This document shows positions 55,084 through 58,565 of a DNA stretch of 58,565 nt, piece after piece; positions within the stretch are counted from its first letter, which is position 1, and each line of letters starts with the position of its first letter. Below the pieces are notes generated by a model. That model made no database searches. It saw nothing but the letters and a program-made list of their open reading frames with translations, and was not told the origin of the DNA. The position numbers and the translations under genes are program-made. This stretch comes from CAZUNO01 sp964621445 [NCBI: Candidatus Hadarchaeota archaeon] (GTDB taxonomy: Archaea > CAYQAE01 > CAYVLA01): contig CAZUNO010000018.1 in NCBI GenBank assembly GCA_964621445.1, positions 1 to 58,565 of the forward strand, in the 5' to 3' direction.

Positions 55084-55119
55084 CTCAGTTGGGCAAACAA
55101 ATCTAAACTACCAACTGAG
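55084..55119. promoter_or_regulatory. Inverted repeat at the amidohydrolase promoter (candidate operator)
   Basis: CTCAGTTGG (55084-55092) is the exact reverse complement of CCAACTGAG (55111-55119), with an 18-nt spacer containing the best TATA-like stretch (AAATCTAAAC). The right arm ends 6 nt before the GTG start at 55126, so a bound dimeric regulator would cover the core promoter and transcription start. This is the position expected of an archaeal repressor operator. Confidence 0.5.
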
Positions 55120-55125
55120 TGATTA

Positions 55126-56412
55126 GTGGATTTGATCTTCTTGCCGCAGGTGAATGATCGGATATCTGAAAAGGTTGAGGAAATCAAGCTGGTTGACACC
55201 CATGAACATCTGATGCCAGAGGAGGATAGGCTGAACTCGGAAATAGATCTTTTCTATCTCTTTCCACACTATGCATCGTCCGACTTGGTATCCGCGGGTA
55301 TGCCAAAGGAGGATCTCGACAATATAAGAAATACCAAAATACCCTTGGAGGAGAGATGGTCCCTATTCGAGCCATATTGGAGACACGTCAGAACGACCGC
55401 ATATGGTCGCACTTTGATCTCCGCCGTCAGATGGCTCTTTGGAATACACGACATAACTAGGGAAACCTATCATGAACTCTCCGAAAAGATATCTCGATCC
55501 AACAAGCCAGGTTGGTACCAATCCGTTTTAAAGGATGAGGGAAGAATCGAGGTTTCCCTTGAATGCGGTGGATCCTGCAACGTGGACCCCAACTTCTTTG
55601 CCCCAGTCATCGATTTCCAGGGATTCATAACTCCACGCAGCAGGGGAGAGCTAGAATCCCTTGGTGATGAAACTGAAACCAGGATACACAACCTGGATGA
55701 CCTCGTTAACTCGCTTGAACAACGCTTTCAGGACTGCCTGGATGATGGCATGGTCGGGGTCAAGATAGGACTAGCCTATTCTCGCATACTCAGATTCGAC
55801 AAGACCCCGAGGCATGATGCGGAGAAATTATTCAACAGGATATTCTCCGATCTCGGCCAAGGGCTATCCTGGAAACAGGCAAAGCCCCTTCAGGACTACA
55901 TGGTCCACCAGCTAATAGAAATGGCGGCCGAACACGATATCCCGATCCAAATTCACACCGGCATACATGAAGGTAACGGGAATATCATAACGAACTCAAA
56001 TCCCACCCACCTGACAAACCTCTTCCTTGAATACTCGGATGCCAAGTTCGATATATTCCATGGTGGATATCCATACTCGGGCGAGCTGTCGGTACTGGCC
56101 AAGAACTTTCCCAATGTTTACGTGGACATGTGTTGGCTTCACATAATCTCCCCCTCTTTCTCCAGACGGATGCTCCACGAATGGATAGAAACAGTGCCAG
56201 CCAACAAGATAATGGCCTTCGGAGGTGACTATATCGTGGTGGAAGGTGCATACGCACACTCCCGAATGGCGAGGGAAACCGTCACCCGGGTACTATCCGA
56301 AAAGATCGAAGAGGGATATATGTCCGAAGATGATTCCCTACTCATGGCCGAAAAGATTCTCAGAGAGAATGCCTGGAACCTGTTTAAGCTCGGAGAGCGA
56401 TGGAAAGGGTAG
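55126..56412 (+). CDS. Amidohydrolase-superfamily (amidohydro_2-like) enzyme
   Basis: 428 residues. Metal motifs: LVDTHEHLMPEE (His-x-His at the first strand), IPIQIHTGIHEGNGN, FDIFHGGYPYSGELSVLA (third His) and MAFGGDYIVVEGAY (final Asp). Members of this branch include decarboxylases and lactonases acting on sugar acids or aromatic acids. The closest general pattern is uronate isomerase/lactonase-like, but this is not certain. GTG start directly follows a 9-bp inverted repeat. Convergent with the small membrane protein gene at 56441. Confidence 0.8.
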   Translation: MDLIFLPQVNDRISEKVEEIKLVDTHEHLMPEEDRLNSEIDLFYLFPHYASSDLVSAGMPKEDLDNIRNTKIPLEERWSLFEPYWRHVRTTAYGRTLISAVRWLFGIHDITRETYHELSEKISRSNKPGWYQSVLKDEGRIEVSLECGGSCNVDPNFFAPVIDFQGFITPRSRGELESLGDETETRIHNLDDLVNSLEQRFQDCLDDGMVGVKIGLAYSRILRFDKTPRHDAEKLFNRIFSDLGQGLSWKQAKPLQDYMVHQLIEMAAEHDIPIQIHTGIHEGNGNIITNSNPTHLTNLFLEYSDAKFDIFHGGYPYSGELSVLAKNFPNVYVDMCWLHIISPSFSRRMLHEWIETVPANKIMAFGGDYIVVEGAYAHSRMARETVTRVLSEKIEEGYMSEDDSLLMAEKILRENAWNLFKLGERWKG

Positions 56413-56440
56413 ATAAATTGCCCTGGAAAGGCAGGTCAGG

Positions 56441-56662
56441 CTATACGCAAATCCTCCGAATTTGCTCCACCGATCCTCCTGATGGTTCCCTGTCCTCCTT
56501 TGATTTATGGCCTCCCATTCCGCTTCGGGATCCGCCAATTCTCCCCAGAAAGGTTGCTACGACGAAACCTAGAACCATGCCCAACATGAGCATGGTGACT
56601 CCGTCACTGGTCCAGAAGAATTCCCATAGTCCTGAAAGAATTTGGGTAAGCACTGCAAACAT
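56441..56662 (-). CDS. Small single-helix membrane protein
   Basis: 73 residues: one or two hydrophobic stretches (about 1-18 and 22-40) followed by a Gly-rich, charged cytosolic tail. GAGGAATGAG precedes the ATG. No family recognised. It is the second short membrane protein placed beside a glycan gene in this part of the window. Confidence 0.6.
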   Translation of the reverse strand: MFAVLTQILSGLWEFFWTSDGVTMLMLGMVLGFVVATFLGRIGGSRSGMGGHKSKEDREPSGGSVEQIRRICV

Positions 56663-56702
56663 AAACTCATTCCTCTTATAGAATTCAACATAATTTCAGG
56701 TC

Positions 56703-56712
56703 GATATAAACG
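56703..56712 (-). promoter_or_regulatory. TATA box of the small membrane protein at 56441-56662
   Basis: CGTTTATATC on the minus strand lies 41-50 nt before the ATG at 56662, leaving a short leader that holds the GAGGAA ribosome site. Confidence 0.5.
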
Positions 56713-56764
56713 GTGGCCCGTTATCATTCCCCCGTTTATTCTATTCGCAATGAGCTGCTAGAAA

Positions 56765-58565
56765 TCACAGGGATGATCGAATTTCCAAAGCCTCGCCTTC
56801 CTTAACTTCAATTTCCCCTCTGATCACCAGAGTGTCCTCCTTTATTTCAACATCCAGGTCCTCATCGCTGGTCGTAGCCCGGACATCTGTTTTCTCCAGC
56901 AAGTTGGGAATGGATAGTTCCTGCAGTTTAAGGCACCCTTTCACGACCTCAATCCTAGACCTCTGAGCATCGGAGTCAAGTTCTTGCTTATAATCCCCCC
57001 AACCATTGGAAAAGGTGAAAAGGGAGGTAAAGGAACTCTGATTTATTCTCGGTGCAAAGGCCATGCTTTCACGCGACGCATCAAAGAAACAGCCGGATAG
57101 TGATTCCAATAATGCCCAGCTGCTCATTGGTCTCACGTAGTGATCACCATATTCGACCTCGTTCCAGGGGTTCCTAAGCCGGCCGTCGTGTCTGGTCCTC
57201 GCCCTTCTCACTATCTCCAAGCCCTCTTCGACCATGTCCTCGTATATCATCAGGCTGGCAGTCGAGTATTCGATTCCCGTCCACACCTCGTCGCTGTAAT
57301 TTGATACAGGATCCCTCCTCCCTCCCTTTGGCCAGGTGCAAATCAAAAGCCCGGGCTCGTCTTCCTTAAGGTAAACTCTAGGTTTCTGGACATGTCCTTC
57401 TAGATCATCCCGGAGATTGTATCTGAAGATTGAATCCAATGCTTTCGAAACGTGCTCTGGATCAAGTATATGTCCTAGACCAAGGATGTGCGCCCACCAC
57501 TGTCCAAGAAGTTGGTCTGAGTGGCAACCCTTTCCATACTGATAAGATGGATGTTCATCCTGGTCGTAATTCTGTATATAATATTCCCCGTTCCAAAGCT
57601 CCGAGTCCATCAGCGAGGCCCCCTTGGAATAGATCCTCTTACACCTCTCGGCCAAATCCTCCTCCCCCTTTTCCTTGGCCATCTCCTCCATGGCCCGAAG
57701 GGTCGACAGGTAGAGACCGCTAACGAAGCTATTATGGCCGAAGAGGTGCAAATCATACGTGTTCCACTGGGCACCCGAAAACACTCCTTCCTCATCCATA
57801 TCCCAGGTGTTTATGGCGTAATCCAGACATCTCTTTAGAGATTCCCAATACCTGTCGAGGAAAGCGCTGTCACCGTGAACTATATACTCCCGGTAGGTCT
57901 TGAGTATGGTCCCGCAGTGGCCGTCCGCCGCATAGACACTAGCTTTCGGGTCCTCAGAACTCCACCGGGGAAGATACAGGGGCAGCTTGGTCCGATGTGG
58001 AATCCGGCCGTCGCTACCCATCTGAAAATCCAGGTCGACCTCTCTCATTGACCGTTCAAGACCGGGGAATAGCTTTGAAAGGGTCTGTTCATAGTTCCAT
58101 ACATGGGTACAATTCAGGGGGCCGCAACCCCCTTTGGAGAATGAATTTCCGCAGCTTACGCCGCAGCATCCCTCGAAACCATAGAACCTTCCATCCTCGG
58201 CCCAGAAACAAGTCGGGCTCCGGATTGTCGATATCTGGGAGGAAACCGCGTCAAGCACCTCGCCGGGAAGAGAGCTACTGAAAAATGAACTCCGAAAGGA
58301 TTCCGTTCTTTCCCTCAATCTTTCCAGGTTGGATTTGGCGTAATCTAACACGTCCATCGCTCCCCCGAACCAATTTGTGTACATATTCCCCACCCAGAAC
58401 CTGGATTTCGTGTCCTCCACTCCTAGACCTTTCTGGTCCCAGTTTACGTACCGGTTGGGGAAATACCAGGTCAGGGCAAAGATCACCTCCCGCGATTCAT
58501 TTGGCTCAAGGGTTAGCTTAGTGCTTAGAGCCCCGTTCCATGTCATTCCTTTAGGGCTTGGTCCA
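56765..58565 (-). CDS. GH116-family beta-glycosidase, truncated by the window edge
   Basis: At least 600 residues; the frame is open to the right edge, so the N-terminus lies outside the window and the ATG at 58546 is internal. The (alpha/alpha)6 domain has FYGFEGCCG (candidate nucleophile Glu), GCGPLNCTHVWNYEQTLS, the acid/base candidate Asp in QWNTYDLHLFGHNSFVSGLYLSTL, and the C-terminal SDEVWTGIEYSTASLMI substrate loop. All GH116 landmarks are present, so this copy looks more canonical than the one at 23188-25818. Beta-glucosidase/xylosidase-type activity is expected, specificity unknown. Confidence 0.85.
   Translation of the reverse strand, partial: GPSPKGMTWNGALSTKLTLEPNESREVIFALTWYFPNRYVNWDQKGLGVEDTKSRFWVGNMYTNWFGGAMDVLDYAKSNLERLRERTESFRSSFFSSSLPGEVLDAVSSQISTIRSPTCFWAEDGRFYGFEGCCGVSCGNSFSKGGCGPLNCTHVWNYEQTLSKLFPGLERSMREVDLDFQMGSDGRIPHRTKLPLYLPRWSSEDPKASVYAADGHCGTILKTYREYIVHGDSAFLDRYWESLKRCLDYAINTWDMDEEGVFSGAQWNTYDLHLFGHNSFVSGLYLSTLRAMEEMAKEKGEEDLAERCKRIYSKGASLMDSELWNGEYYIQNYDQDEHPSYQYGKGCHSDQLLGQWWAHILGLGHILDPEHVSKALDSIFRYNLRDDLEGHVQKPRVYLKEDEPGLLICTWPKGGRRDPVSNYSDEVWTGIEYSTASLMIYEDMVEEGLEIVRRARTRHDGRLRNPWNEVEYGDHYVRPMSSWALLESLSGCFFDASRESMAFAPRINQSSFTSLFTFSNGWGDYKQELDSDAQRSRIEVVKGCLKLQELSIPNLLEKTDVRATTSDEDLDVEIKEDTLVIRGEIEVKEGEALEIRSSL

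Overview
The window reads as a chromosomal segment of a heterotrophic archaeon, most likely a sediment-type lineage near Thermoplasmatota (the lineage is inference). Three things point to Archaea. A TATA-like box lies roughly 24-35 nt upstream of many start codons, which fits leaderless transcripts. There is an archaeal-type single-OB-fold ssDNA-binding protein with a Gly/Arg/Ser tail. There are also an archaeal-type DUF89 phosphatase and a carotenoid operon with a UbiA prenyltransferase. Much of the metabolic content instead resembles genes of polysaccharide-degrading bacteria, and the DNA ligase is the NAD-dependent bacterial type. No tRNA, rRNA or CRISPR array was seen.

Layout. 1-3545 is a decayed, gene-poor stretch. 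It holds a secreted-protein gene interrupted by one UAG, a membrane-anchored DUF4367-like gene, and two divergent transposase tails that share an inverted terminal motif. 3546-12060 (minus) is a co-directional block: GH2 enzyme, TrmO and DUF89 (joined by ATGA overlaps), then GNAT, SagB-type oxidoreductase, DUF4091 glycosidase-like protein and Fe-type dehydrogenase. 12183-17248 carries an AEC transporter, an SGNH hydrolase, a nitrilase-type amidase and a DrrAB-like ABC exporter. 17252-20976 (minus) is crtI-crtB-ubiA followed by a peroxiredoxin.

21089-41418 is the core accessory region: two PHP-type CehA/McbA-like metallohydrolases, a GH116, a sialidase-like protein, an M14 carboxypeptidase, a GH42-like TIM-barrel protein, two URO-D-fold proteins, a DegT aminotransferase, an unusual membrane protein, a creatininase-family amidohydrolase, a nitroreductase, a broken surface protein and a GH63-like glycosidase. 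41514-56662 mixes housekeeping genes (LigA, SSB, acylphosphatase, HAD phosphatase) with two more URO-D proteins, two sugar-phosphate isomerase/epimerase-like TIM barrels, an amidohydrolase, a CDF-type protein with an internal deletion and several surface proteins. A second GH116 runs off the right edge.

Together the genes suggest an archaeon that takes apart complex, perhaps methylated or acylated, glycans or glycosides. Glycosidases, esterase/amidase-type hydrolases and metallohydrolases would act with redox enzymes, epimerases and four divergent URO-D-type, possibly methyltransferase, paralogs. No sugar importer is recognisable. Two otherwise intact surface-protein genes carry a single in-frame UAG where relatives probably have Trp, which is the most curious signal in the window.
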